A stretch of DNA of 7,568 nucleotides from Candidatus Profundicultor aquiphilus (GCA_013314795.1 JABUEZ010000097.1:1-7568), one strand, 5' to 3'. Shown: positions 1 to 7,313, counted from the stretch's first letter. The notes: generated from the letters alone by a model not told the origin. Numbers and translations: made by a program.

Positions 1-129
1 GAAGCAAAGTGGGGAGACCCGGGAAGTGAAGGAGATGATTACGGGAAAAGGACGGGGGGAAAGAAAGGTTGGAAGGAAAAGTTCCCGGAAAAAATCGAAG
101 AGGGGATAAAAAGACAAAGGAGGAAATAG
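1..129 (+). CDS. C-terminal tail of an upstream gene (partial, frame uncertain)
   Basis: Two frames are open from the first base. Frame 1 runs to a TAG at 127-129 and would give a 42-residue tail ending KRQRRK, one base before the methylase GTG. Frame 2 runs to a TAA at 107-109 and would give a very basic tail ending SRKKSKRG, leaving a 21-base gap similar to the 18-base gap between the next two genes. Frame 3 closes at once. I cannot choose between them; frame 2 has codons slightly more like those of the neighbours, while frame 1 gives the tighter coupling. Either tail is low-complexity and rich in Lys, Arg, Gly and Glu, with no recognisable domain. By position it is co-transcribed with the methylase and ATPase genes. 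In related loci this neighbour could be a helicase or another defence subunit, but nothing in these bases shows that. Confidence 0.4.
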   Translation, partial: EAKWGDPGSEGDDYGKRTGGKKGWKEKFPEKIEEGIKRQRRK

Positions 130-130
130 G

Positions 131-2977
131 GTGACGGTGTATCGGAAGAAGCTTATCGAGGTGGCCTTGCCGTTATTGGAGATAAATGAGGCTTCGGCGT
201 ATGACAAGATGCCGGGGATTGGGGCGCACCCGAAGGGGATTCATCACTGGTGGGCGAGGTTGCCTTTGCCGGTGGCGCGGGCGGTGATTTTTGCTTCTGT
301 GGTCGATGACCCTGGGGAGCATCCGGAGAGGTTTCCCACGGAAGAGGCGCAGAATAGGGAACGGGAGCGACTTTTTGGGATTATCCGGAAGATGATGCAG
401 AGGAATCTTCATGAGCATCCGGAGGTATACCGCGAGGCGCAGGTGGAGATGATGAAATACTGTGAAGGGAAAATGCCGCCGTTCCTTGACCCTTTTGCTG
501 GGGGAGGGTCGATTCCCCTGGAGGCGGCGCGACTGGGATTTGAAGCGTATGCCAGGGATTTGAATCCGGTGGCGGTTTTGTTGAATATCTGTAACCTGGA
601 GATTGTCCCCCGCTGGCAGAATTACCCGCCGGTGAATCCTGAGGCGAGAAAGCAAGCGGTGCAGGAAGGCTGGCACGGGGCAGGAGGATTGGCTGAAGAT
701 GTGCGCTATTATGGACGGCGGATTCTGGAGAGGGCAAAGAGAAAAATTGGGCATCTCTATCCACCGGTTAGAGTGACGGAGGAAATGGTGGCAGAAAACC
801 CCCATCTTGAGCCCTATTTGGGAAGGGAGCTTCCGGTTATTGCCTGGATATGGGCGCGAACTGTTCCAAGTCCTGATCCGGCGATGAGAGGGGTTCATGT
901 GCCGCTTTTGAGTACCTTCTGGCTTTCGAGTAAAAAGGGAAGCGAAGCGTACCTGGAACCAGTAGTGGAAAAGAGTACGCGGACCTGGCGCTTTGTGGTG
1001 CGGACCGGAACGCCAAAAGACCGGGAAAAGGTCAAAATGGGGACGAAGCTGGGAAGAAGTGGTTTTTGGTGTCTTTTGTCTGGGGTACCGATTCCTTTTG
1101 AATATATCCGGAAGAAAGGGATGGAAGGGAAACTTTCTTCTGCCATGGTGGCCATTGTTGCAGAATCGCCGAACGGTCGTATTTACCTTCCGATGAGTGC
1201 TGAACAGGTTGCTGTGGCAAATTCTGCCTGTCCTGAGGGATTCCCTGAAGCTGATTTACCAGAAAGGGCGCTAGGTTTTAGCGTTCAGCACTACGGTTTT
1301 CGGAAATACTGGGAACTTTTTACTCCCCGACAACTTCTGGCGTTGACCACGTTTTCTGACCTTGTTCGGGAGGTTCGGGGTGAGATTGAAGAAGATACTC
1401 TGGGGGCAGGATTGGGGGAAAAAGAGGCCAGGGATTATACGAAAGCTGTGGCGACCTTTCTGGCTCTGGTTTTAGACCGGTGCGTGGATTTTAATAATTC
1501 GCTGTGTCGGTGGAAACCGAGTGGGCAGCAAAGTCTTCAGCTTTTTGCTCGTCAGGCTATCCCTATGGTATGGGATTTTGTGGAACCGAATATAATGGGT
1601 AATAAGGCCGTTTGTTGGTTCACTGCCATAGATATATGTGCTGAAGCAATGCGTGTAGTTCCTGCGAAGGAAGTTTTACAAGGTCATGCCTTTCCTTTGG
1701 ATGTAACGAAGCCCTGGGACGGAAAGGAGAAATTTTTCATCTCTACTGACCCACCGTACTACGATAATATCTGCTATTCGGCATTATCGGACTTTTTCTA
1801 TGTGTGGCTGCGACGGACGATTGGGGATTGGTATCCGGAGCTTTTTTCCACGATTCTCGTGCCCAAAGAGGGGGAACTGGTGGCATCACAGGAACGTTTT
1901 GGAGGAGATAAGAGGAAGGCAAAGGAGTACTTCGAGCGAGGATTTCGGCGGGCTTTTACCATTTTGCGGGAGAAAATGGACCCACGGTTTCCGTTGACGG
2001 TGTACTATGCCTTCAAGCAGAAGGACGAGGAAAGTGGTGAGGACGAGGAAGAAAGTGGGGTTAAAGAGCGCGTGGATAGCACCACCGGATGGGAGACCAT
2101 GCTTTCAGCGCTGGTGGAGACAGGGTTTCAGATTACGGCGACCTGGCCGGTGCGGTCGGCGCAGGCATGGCGGATGCGGGCTATGGGATCCAATGCGCTG
2201 GCGTCGTACATTGTCCTGGTTTGTCGCATGCGGCCGGAGAATGCCCCCAAGATTGACCGGCGGGCGTTTTTGCAGGAACTGAAAAAGGAGCTTCCGGAGG
2301 CGTTGCGACGATTGAAGCAGGGGAATATTGCCCCGGTGGATTTTGCCCAGGCGGCCATTGGGCCGGGGATGGCGGTGTATTCCCGCTATAGCCAGGTGCT
2401 GGAAGCAAGCGGAAGACCCATGAGTGTGCGCACTGCTTTAGCGCTTATTAATCAGATTCTTTCTGAGGTTCTGGCGGAAGAGGAAGACGAGTTTGATAAT
2501 GCCACCCGCTGGGCCATTGCCTGGTTTGAACAGCATGGTTTTGGAGAGGGTGACTTTGGTGAGGCTGAACTCCTATCCAAGGCCAAGGTGACTTCGGTGG
2601 AAACACTCGTTTCAGAGGGTCTTGTTTTTGCTCGGCAGGGGAAGGTGCGTCTGCGCCGGCCAGAGGAGTACCCCAAAGACTTTGACGCGAAGGAAGGCGG
2701 TAACCATTCGGTGTGGGTGATGACCCATCAGGTTCTGCGGGTGTACGTGGTGGAGAAAGCCGGGGATATGGTTACGGCTCGGCTTTTGCGGCAGTTCGGC
2801 GGAAAGCAGGAGTACATCCGGGATCTTTCCTATCGGTTGTTCCGTCTGGCGGAGAGACGAAACCACAGTCAGGATGCCCAGATGTACAATACCCTTATTC
2901 TGGGGTGGCCGGAACTGACGCGGATGGTGGAGGAAGTGGATTCACTGAAATATGGGGAGACCGGAAAGCTTTTATAA
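131..2977 (+). CDS. DUF1156-family DNA (adenine-N6) methyltransferase, anti-phage-associated
   Basis: This is a 948-residue protein predicted to transfer a methyl group from S-adenosylmethionine to DNA, probably to adenine N6. The start is the GTG at 131, with an AAGGAGG ribosome site at 117-123 and a 7-base spacer. The N-terminus (KKLIEVALPLLEINEAS, then HHWWARLPL at about 39-47) is the DUF1156 signature. The SAM-binding motif DPFAGGGS is at 120-127 and the catalytic motif DPPYYDN at 540-546, followed by the family's SDFFYVWLRR. The conserved GWETMLSALVETGF and MGSNALAS stretches follow at about 653-692. An acidic loop lies at 631-642. The family's zinc-knuckle region at about 240-320 has lost most of its cysteines (S247, M252, C314, S317). 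The gene lies 18 bases before the DUF499 ATPase gene and is surely in the same operon. Its likely job, inferred from family context, is self-marking or DNA modification in an Hma/BREX-like defence system. The family assignment is firm; the base specificity and target site are unknown. Confidence 0.93.
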   Translation: MTVYRKKLIEVALPLLEINEASAYDKMPGIGAHPKGIHHWWARLPLPVARAVIFASVVDDPGEHPERFPTEEAQNRERERLFGIIRKMMQRNLHEHPEVYREAQVEMMKYCEGKMPPFLDPFAGGGSIPLEAARLGFEAYARDLNPVAVLLNICNLEIVPRWQNYPPVNPEARKQAVQEGWHGAGGLAEDVRYYGRRILERAKRKIGHLYPPVRVTEEMVAENPHLEPYLGRELPVIAWIWARTVPSPDPAMRGVHVPLLSTFWLSSKKGSEAYLEPVVEKSTRTWRFVVRTGTPKDREKVKMGTKLGRSGFWCLLSGVPIPFEYIRKKGMEGKLSSAMVAIVAESPNGRIYLPMSAEQVAVANSACPEGFPEADLPERALGFSVQHYGFRKYWELFTPRQLLALTTFSDLVREVRGEIEEDTLGAGLGEKEARDYTKAVATFLALVLDRCVDFNNSLCRWKPSGQQSLQLFARQAIPMVWDFVEPNIMGNKAVCWFTAIDICAEAMRVVPAKEVLQGHAFPLDVTKPWDGKEKFFISTDPPYYDNICYSALSDFFYVWLRRTIGDWYPELFSTILVPKEGELVASQERFGGDKRKAKEYFERGFRRAFTILREKMDPRFPLTVYYAFKQKDEESGEDEEESGVKERVDSTTGWETMLSALVETGFQITATWPVRSAQAWRMRAMGSNALASYIVLVCRMRPENAPKIDRRAFLQELKKELPEALRRLKQGNIAPVDFAQAAIGPGMAVYSRYSQVLEASGRPMSVRTALALINQILSEVLAEEEDEFDNATRWAIAWFEQHGFGEGDFGEAELLSKAKVTSVETLVSEGLVFARQGKVRLRRPEEYPKDFDAKEGGNHSVWVMTHQVLRVYVVEKAGDMVTARLLRQFGGKQEYIRDLSYRLFRLAERRNHSQDAQMYNTLILGWPELTRMVEEVDSLKYGETGKLL

Positions 2978-2995
2978 GGTGGAGGGGGTGACGAT

Positions 2996-5900
2996 GTGGC
3001 AATAACCAACAGAGAACGGGTGGGGAAAGCCCTGGAAGTTTTACAGATGGAGTTGGCTCCCTTTGTGGAGCGGGAACTGGAGGGCGTCTACAAGAACCGC
3101 TTCCGGGATGAGGCAGTCCGTCTGACGGGGAATAGTTTTCTGGCGAAAAAGTCAGTGCGGGAGTGGGATGTGGCTGCCCTTTTTAAGGTCATGTGGGAGA
3201 GCTGGAACGAGGTCTTTGGGAGAATCCTGGGCCAGGAAGAGCGGAATCTCGTTTCGGAGTTGTGGAACTTCCGGAATAAGTGGGCCCACCAGGAAGGGTT
3301 TTCCATCGATGATGTTTATCGGGTACTTGATTCCGGTGTGCGGCTCCTTGAGGCGATTTCTTCACCGCAGGTGGAGAAGTTGCGAACCATGCGAATGGAG
3401 ATTCTGCGAGCCCGTTTTGAAGAGGAGTTGCGGAACGAAAAGCGCAAGATGGGGGTGCCACTCGTGGAAGCAGCAAGTAGCGGGGCACTTCCTTCCTGGC
3501 GAGACGTCATTGAACCCCATCCGGATGTGGCTGGTGGGAACTACCTTCAGGCGGAATTTGCTGCCGATTTGTGGCAGGTGTATCGGGGAGAAGCGAGCGT
3601 CGAGTATCAGGATCCGGTGGAGTTTTTTCGCCGGACGTATCTCACAGAAAGTTTGAAGCGACTTTTACAGAACGCTGTTAAGCGCTTGAAAGGGACTGGC
3701 GGGGAACCGGTGGTGCAGCTCCAGACCAATTTCGGCGGGGGCAAGACCCATTCTATGATTGCCCTGTACCATCTCTTTTCCGGAGCAAACGCTTCGGAAC
3801 TTCCTGGGGTGGAGGCACTTATGGCCGAAATTGAGGAGCGGGAGCTACCCCGAGTCCATCGGGTGGTGATCGTGGGGAACCGGATTTCCCCAGGGAATCC
3901 CATGGTGAAAGAGGATGGGACGGTGGTGCGGACCCTGTGGGGAGAGATTGCCTGGCAACTGGGGTATGCCAAAGGAGGGGTTAAGGAGGCAAAGAGAGCC
4001 TATGAACTGATTGCCGCCGACGATGAGCGGGCCACCAATCCGGGAGAGCGGTTGCAGGAACTTTTGAAGCGTTACGGTCCCTGTCTCATTTTGATCGATG
4101 AGTGGGTGGCGTATGCCCGGCAGTTGCACGATGAGATGCTTTTACCTGGGGGCACTTTTGATACTCAGTTTACCTTTGCTCAGGCGTTGACCGAGTCGGC
4201 CCGGACGGTGCGGAGTTGTTTACTTGTGGTGTCGCTTCCGGCTTCGGATCAGCCCATTTCCCCGCATGCCCAGGTGGAGAGTATCGAAGTGGGTGGCATT
4301 CGGGGACGAGAAGCTCTGGAGCGGCTTCGAAACGTCATCGGGCGAATTGAATCCACCTGGCGGCCGGCTACGGCAGAAGAGTCCTTTGAGATTGTCCGCC
4401 GGAGGCTTTTCCGCTCCATGCAGTCGCCGGAGCAGTTCAAGGCCCGGGATCTCGTGGTGCGGGCCTTTATGGATTTTTACCGCAGCCAGAAGGGCGATTT
4501 CCCGCCGGAATGTTACGAAGCGGAGTATGAGCAGAAAATGCGCGCTGCCTACCCCATTCATCCGGAGGTCTTTGCCCGACTTTATGAAGACTGGTCGACG
4601 CTTAACCGCTTTCAAAGGACGCGAGGGGTTTTGCGTCTCATGGCGGCGGTGGTGCATGCCCTCTGGGAACGGGGTGACAAAAGCCCCCTGATTCTTCCGA
4701 GCATCATTCCCATGGACGATGCCCAGGTTCAGTTTGAGCTCACGCGGTATCTTTCCGAAAACTGGGCGCCCATTATCGAGAAAGAAGTGGACGGGCCGGA
4801 GTCGCTTCCGGTGCGTTTGGACAGTGGGCAACCCAACTTTGGTCGCTACCAGGCCACGCGCAGGGTCGCCCGGACCATTTACCTTGGCTCGGCGCCCTTA
4901 CAGGGACTGTCACAACGAGGAATCGAAGACCGCAGGATCCGTCTGGGGTGCGTCACTCCTGGGGAATCTTCGGCGGTTTTTGGAGATGCCCTGCGTCGGC
5001 TTGTGGCGCAGGCGACCTATCTCTATCAGGATGGGACCCGTTACTGGTACTCCACTCAGCCCAATGTCACCAGTGAAGCCGAAGCACGGGTAGAAAATCT
5101 AAAGCGTGAACCGGAAAAAGTGGTGCGGGAAATCGAACGGCGTATCCGGGAACATTTGCGGGAACGGGGCAGTTTCAACAAGATCCACGCTTTTCCCCAG
5201 GACAGTGTCGATATCCCCGATGAACCGGAAGCGCGCCTTGTCATTCTCTCGGTTGCTACTCCCCACAGCAAGGGGGAAGTGAGTCCGGCGCGACTCAAAG
5301 CTCAGGAAATCCTGGAAAAGCGCGGTAGTAACCCCAGGATTTACCGCAATACCCTTGTTTTTGCCGCCGTTGACCGGACGAGACTCCAGGACCTTGACGA
5401 AGCCGTCCGGCGGTATCTTGCCTGGCAGTCCATACTCGATGACCGGGAAATTCTGAATCTTTCCCCTCAAGCAGTCCGCCAGGCCGAAGAGCAAAAGCAC
5501 AGCGCTAACCTTGCGGTTGAGGCCCGTCTCCCCGAAGCTTTTCAGTGGGTGCTCGTTCCTACTCAAAATGACCCTCAGGGTGAAATCACCTGGCAGGAAA
5601 TCCGTCTCCAGGGAACAGGTGCCTTGTCGCAGCGCATTGCCAAGCGCCTGGAGAGCGAAGAAATCCTTCTCAACGTCCTTTCTGGGGTACGCCTGCGTAT
5701 GGAACTTGACCGCGTTCCCCTCTGGCGCGGTGACCACGTGGAAATTCGACAACTCCTCGAGGATTTTGCCCGCTACCTTTACCTTTACCGCCTGCGGGAT
5801 GCGTCGGTTCTTGTTGCCGCCATCCAGGACGGAGTGGGTCTCCTTACCTGGGAAAAGGACGGCTTTGCCTATGCAGATAATTTCGATACCGCCACCGGCC

Positions 5901-6358
5901 GTTACCAGGGACTGCGTGTCGCACAGAAAATCAGCCTTTCACCTGAAGCTCCCAGAGGACTTTTAGTAAAACCCGAAGTGGCCATAAAACAACTCGAGGA
6001 AGAGCGGCAATCTGCCACGGTTTCCCAGGGAACCACCCCGGACCCAAAAGGGGAACTCGTTTTGACTGCCCCATCTAGCAAGATTACTCCTCCACCGGAG
6101 AAAAAACCCGAAGAAAAACCCATTTTCTGCCGTTTCCATGGAAGCGTTCTTCTCGATTCCACCCGCGCCGGCCGCGATGCCGGTCGTATTGCCGAAGAAG
6201 TCATCGCCCATCTTTCCGGTCTTCCTGGGGCTACCGTCAGGGTTACGCTTGAAATCGAAGCCCATATCCCCAAAGGGGTTCCGGAAAACGTCATCCGAGT
6301 GGTTACCGAAAACTGTCGCACCCTTAAGTTCACCCACCATGGATTTGAAAAAGAGTAG
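2996..6358 (+). CDS. DUF499 P-loop ATPase with N-terminal Swt1-like HEPN domain, anti-phage-associated
   Basis: This is a 1120-residue protein. The start is the GTG at 2996 after a GGTGGAGGGGG ribosome site at 2979-2989; the ATG at 2994 in another frame closes after three codons. Residues 1 to about 120 match the Swt1-like HEPN domain found at the N-terminus of many DUF499 proteins, with the R-x4-H motif RNKWAH at 93-98, typical of HEPN ribonucleases. The ATPase core follows, with a Walker A variant NFGGGKTH at 245-252 (Lys250) and a Walker B LILIDEW at 364-370 (Asp368, Glu369). A sensor-like strand CLLVVSLPASD lies at 408-418. A Pro/Lys-rich linker at about 1013-1043 leads to a C-terminal domain (1044-1120). 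DUF499-like ATPases include BrxC/PglY of BREX and the ATPase of Hma-type loci, so a motor or switch role in phage defence, partnered with the upstream methylase, is likely. RNA cleavage by the HEPN domain is inference. Coding-strand composition changes from G-rich to C-rich along the gene. Family assignment is firm. Confidence 0.93.
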   Translation: MAITNRERVGKALEVLQMELAPFVERELEGVYKNRFRDEAVRLTGNSFLAKKSVREWDVAALFKVMWESWNEVFGRILGQEERNLVSELWNFRNKWAHQEGFSIDDVYRVLDSGVRLLEAISSPQVEKLRTMRMEILRARFEEELRNEKRKMGVPLVEAASSGALPSWRDVIEPHPDVAGGNYLQAEFAADLWQVYRGEASVEYQDPVEFFRRTYLTESLKRLLQNAVKRLKGTGGEPVVQLQTNFGGGKTHSMIALYHLFSGANASELPGVEALMAEIEERELPRVHRVVIVGNRISPGNPMVKEDGTVVRTLWGEIAWQLGYAKGGVKEAKRAYELIAADDERATNPGERLQELLKRYGPCLILIDEWVAYARQLHDEMLLPGGTFDTQFTFAQALTESARTVRSCLLVVSLPASDQPISPHAQVESIEVGGIRGREALERLRNVIGRIESTWRPATAEESFEIVRRRLFRSMQSPEQFKARDLVVRAFMDFYRSQKGDFPPECYEAEYEQKMRAAYPIHPEVFARLYEDWSTLNRFQRTRGVLRLMAAVVHALWERGDKSPLILPSIIPMDDAQVQFELTRYLSENWAPIIEKEVDGPESLPVRLDSGQPNFGRYQATRRVARTIYLGSAPLQGLSQRGIEDRRIRLGCVTPGESSAVFGDALRRLVAQATYLYQDGTRYWYSTQPNVTSEAEARVENLKREPEKVVREIERRIREHLRERGSFNKIHAFPQDSVDIPDEPEARLVILSVATPHSKGEVSPARLKAQEILEKRGSNPRIYRNTLVFAAVDRTRLQDLDEAVRRYLAWQSILDDREILNLSPQAVRQAEEQKHSANLAVEARLPEAFQWVLVPTQNDPQGEITWQEIRLQGTGALSQRIAKRLESEEILLNVLSGVRLRMELDRVPLWRGDHVEIRQLLEDFARYLYLYRLRDASVLVAAIQDGVGLLTWEKDGFAYADNFDTATGRYQGLRVAQKISLSPEAPRGLLVKPEVAIKQLEEERQSATVSQGTTPDPKGELVLTAPSSKITPPPEKKPEEKPIFCRFHGSVLLDSTRAGRDAGRIAEEVIAHLSGLPGATVRVTLEIEAHIPKGVPENVIRVVTENCRTLKFTHHGFEKE

Positions 6359-6401
6359 CGAAAAAGATTCCCAGACAGCCCAGGGATAAAGGGCCAGAAA
6401 T

Positions 6402-6461
6402 CACGTTCACGCCAAACGTGTGTGGGTATCGTACCCTTCTCCGTGCCCGAACCGGTTTCGG
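6402..6461. repeat. Cluster of three adjacent stem-loops
   Basis: Three perfect inverted repeats follow one another, starting 44 bases after the ATPase stop codon. CACGTT (6402-6407) pairs with AACGTG (6415-6420) around a 7-base loop. GGGTA (6424-6428) pairs with TACCC (6432-6436) around TCG. CCGAA (6447-6451) pairs with TTCGG (6457-6461) around CCGGT. No T-run follows, so this is not a classical terminator. It could stabilise the 3' end of the operon mRNA, belong to a structured RNA, or be a REP-like element. The stems are short, so chance is possible. Confidence 0.4.
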
Positions 6462-6689
6462 AATCCCAAGAAGGACCCCAAGATAAATTCAGGTGAAGGA
6501 AGAGAGAGCCCGCAGGAATGGCGAGTTTGATGAGGCAAGTGGGGATTGCGGCCGAAATACGTGCCGGGTGCATGTGTTATTCTACCCCAGAAGAAAACAA
6601 TAAACATCGGAAAAAGGGCCTGTGTAGGGGAACATTCTTGGAGGATAACCACGGCTTGAGCTATCCAGGGGTAGATTCCGGCTTGGAAA

Positions 6690-6708
6690 TTATCCATATA
6701 GCGGATAA
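6690..6708. repeat. Isolated hairpin
   Basis: TTATCC (6690-6695) and GGATAA (6703-6708) form a perfect 6-base-pair stem with the 7-base loop ATATAGC. GGATAA also occurs at 6384-6389 and 6643-6648. It could be a small operator-like palindrome or part of a folded RNA; no function is shown. Confidence 0.3.
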
Positions 6709-6755
6709 GAGGCGGTTCGATCTTTTTCATTATTTTCATTACTCCCTGGGACGGC

Positions 6756-6788
6756 AAAAAGGGGTACTTCTGAGGTAGTCCTCTTTTT
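6756..6788 (+). terminator. Intrinsic terminator, possibly bidirectional
   Basis: AAAAAGGGG (6756-6764) can pair with CCTCTTTTT (6780-6788), with one G-U pair. An inner TAC/GTA helix at 6765-6767 and 6775-6777 extends the stem past a two-base bulge. A smaller alternative stem GAGG/CCTC (6772-6783) runs straight into TTTTT. The A-run on the left and T-run on the right would let it act in both directions. It separates the defence operon and spacer from the promoter of the nucleotidyltransferase gene. A second weak hairpin (ATAAT 6791-6795 with ATTAT 6804-6808, then CTTTT) follows. Confidence 0.6.
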
Positions 6789-6885
6789 CTATAATGAGGT
6801 CCTATTATCTTTTCCGAAATCATCTTTTGAGATTACTTTATCACTTGTTTATGCTCTTTGGGGTAACTTCTTTTTCGGGAAAAAA

Positions 6886-6913
6886 TTGATGCGTTCACGA
6901 CTTGTGGTATGAT
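6886..6913 (+). promoter_or_regulatory. Sigma70-type promoter for the MNT/HEPN pair
   Basis: A -35 box TTGATG (6886-6891) lies 16 bases before a -10 box TATGAT (6908-6913). A TG one base upstream of the -10 box (6905-6906) gives an extended -10 element. Transcription would begin near 6920, about 25 bases before the chosen start codon at 6945. The surrounding DNA is AT-rich, as expected for a promoter. Confidence 0.55.
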
Positions 6914-6934
6914 AAGATGTAGACTTGTACTCTC

Positions 6935-6940
6935 GAGGGA
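6935..6940 (+). promoter_or_regulatory. Ribosome binding site that decides the MNT start
   Basis: GAGGGA (6935-6940), with core GAGG, lies 6 bases before the ATG at 6945. The earlier in-frame ATG at 6909 has no such site and falls inside the -10 promoter box, so it would not be on the transcript. This supports 6945 as the start. Confidence 0.6.
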
Positions 6941-6944
6941 AGCC

Positions 6945-7313
6945 ATGGGGATTTCCGCTTTCAAACAGAGGGAAAAACTCCTTCATGAAGAACTTACTCG
7001 AATCGTGAAGATCCTTGTGGAAAAATACATGCCAGAAAAAATCATCCTTTTTGGTTCTCTTGTTGGAGGTCATGTCCACGAATGGAGTGATATTGACCTT
7101 CTCATTGTGAAGGAGACTTCTCAACGACCGATTGACCGGGTTCTTGAGGTCGCACGGCTTGTGCGTCCCAAGGTGGGGGTTGATTTTTTCGTGTACACTC
7201 CCTCGGAAGTTGACCTGTGCTTCAAAGAGGGAGTTTCTTTTCTCCGGAATGTTCTAAAGCAAGGAAAGATCCTGTATGAAAAGGGAAACACAGGAATGGG
7301 TGAAAATTGCTGA
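6945..7313 (+). CDS. Minimal nucleotidyltransferase (MNT), HEPN/MNT toxin-antitoxin type
   Basis: This is a 122-residue protein of the minimal nucleotidyltransferase fold (pol beta superfamily). The catalytic motif is G37-S38, ten residues, then D49-I-D51, the GSx10DxD pattern of MntA-type antitoxins. A third acidic residue is likely D80 in VGVDFFVYT. The length is typical of the family. In studied HEPN/MNT pairs (type VII toxin-antitoxin), the MNT protein neutralises the HEPN RNase by adding AMP groups to it. The gene has its own promoter (6886-6913) and overlaps the HEPN gene by 38 bases in another frame, so the two are translated together. The start at 6945 is chosen for its ribosome site; an in-frame ATG at 6909 would add 12 residues but lies in the promoter. 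The catalytic residues look complete, so the protein could be active even though its partner is damaged. A role outside toxin-antitoxin control cannot be excluded. Confidence 0.88.
   Translation: MGISAFKQREKLLHEELTRIVKILVEKYMPEKIILFGSLVGGHVHEWSDIDLLIVKETSQRPIDRVLEVARLVRPKVGVDFFVYTPSEVDLCFKEGVSFLRNVLKQGKILYEKGNTGMGENC

Larger units (their letters stand above)
6359..6885. other. Intergenic region with stem-loops, no recognised gene
   Basis: No known protein family, tRNA, rRNA or CRISPR is recognisable here. Inverted repeats are visible at 6402-6420, 6424-6436, 6447-6461 and 6690-6708, with a weaker one at 6643-6666, and a terminator at 6756-6788. Frames are unusually open on both strands. The + strand frame of the ATPase gene continues past its TAG to a TGA at 6494, and then from ATG 6518 to a TAG at 6776 (86 residues). 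The - strand is open from 6823 to 6407; an internal start at 6730, preceded by AGGGAG, would give 107 residues beginning MKKIEPPLIRYMDNF. Neither product resembles a family I know. The last 170 bases are AT-rich (23 G+C in 6841-6900). It may be a relic of a gene or mobile element, or a structured RNA. Confidence 0.5.

Noticed and set aside
173..898. Long - strand open frame opposite the methylase gene
   Set aside because: It lies antisense to a well-recognised DUF1156 coding region; the translation is rich in Arg, His, Pro and Ser as expected of a shadow frame, with no motif.
4220..4831. 203-residue - strand open frame opposite the ATPase gene
   Set aside because: It is antisense to a conserved part of the DUF499 gene, has no motif or convincing ribosome site, and is a shadow frame.
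6402..6461. Three stem-loops as a CRISPR or tRNA
   Set aside because: The stems differ from one another, there are no regular repeats or spacers, and there is no cloverleaf or T-loop consensus.
5902..6573. 223-residue - strand open frame across the ATPase gene end
   Set aside because: Most of it is antisense to the C-terminal domain of the ATPase; low-complexity Ser/Gly/Pro residues, no known family.
6379..6750. CCCAGGGA (6379-6386) and TCCCTGGG (6743-6750) as terminal inverted repeats of a small mobile element
   Set aside because: The match is only 8 bases and does not extend either way; such a pair is expected by chance in about 600 bases. No flanking direct repeat was seen.
6518..6778. 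86-residue + strand open frame as a real gene
   Set aside because: There is no good ribosome site before 6518, no recognised family, and the stop lies within the terminator hairpin; kept only as part of the unexplained spacer.
6790..6795. TATAAT as a -10 box of a further promoter
   Set aside because: There is no acceptable -35 box about 17 bases upstream, and it sits at the end of the terminator T-run.
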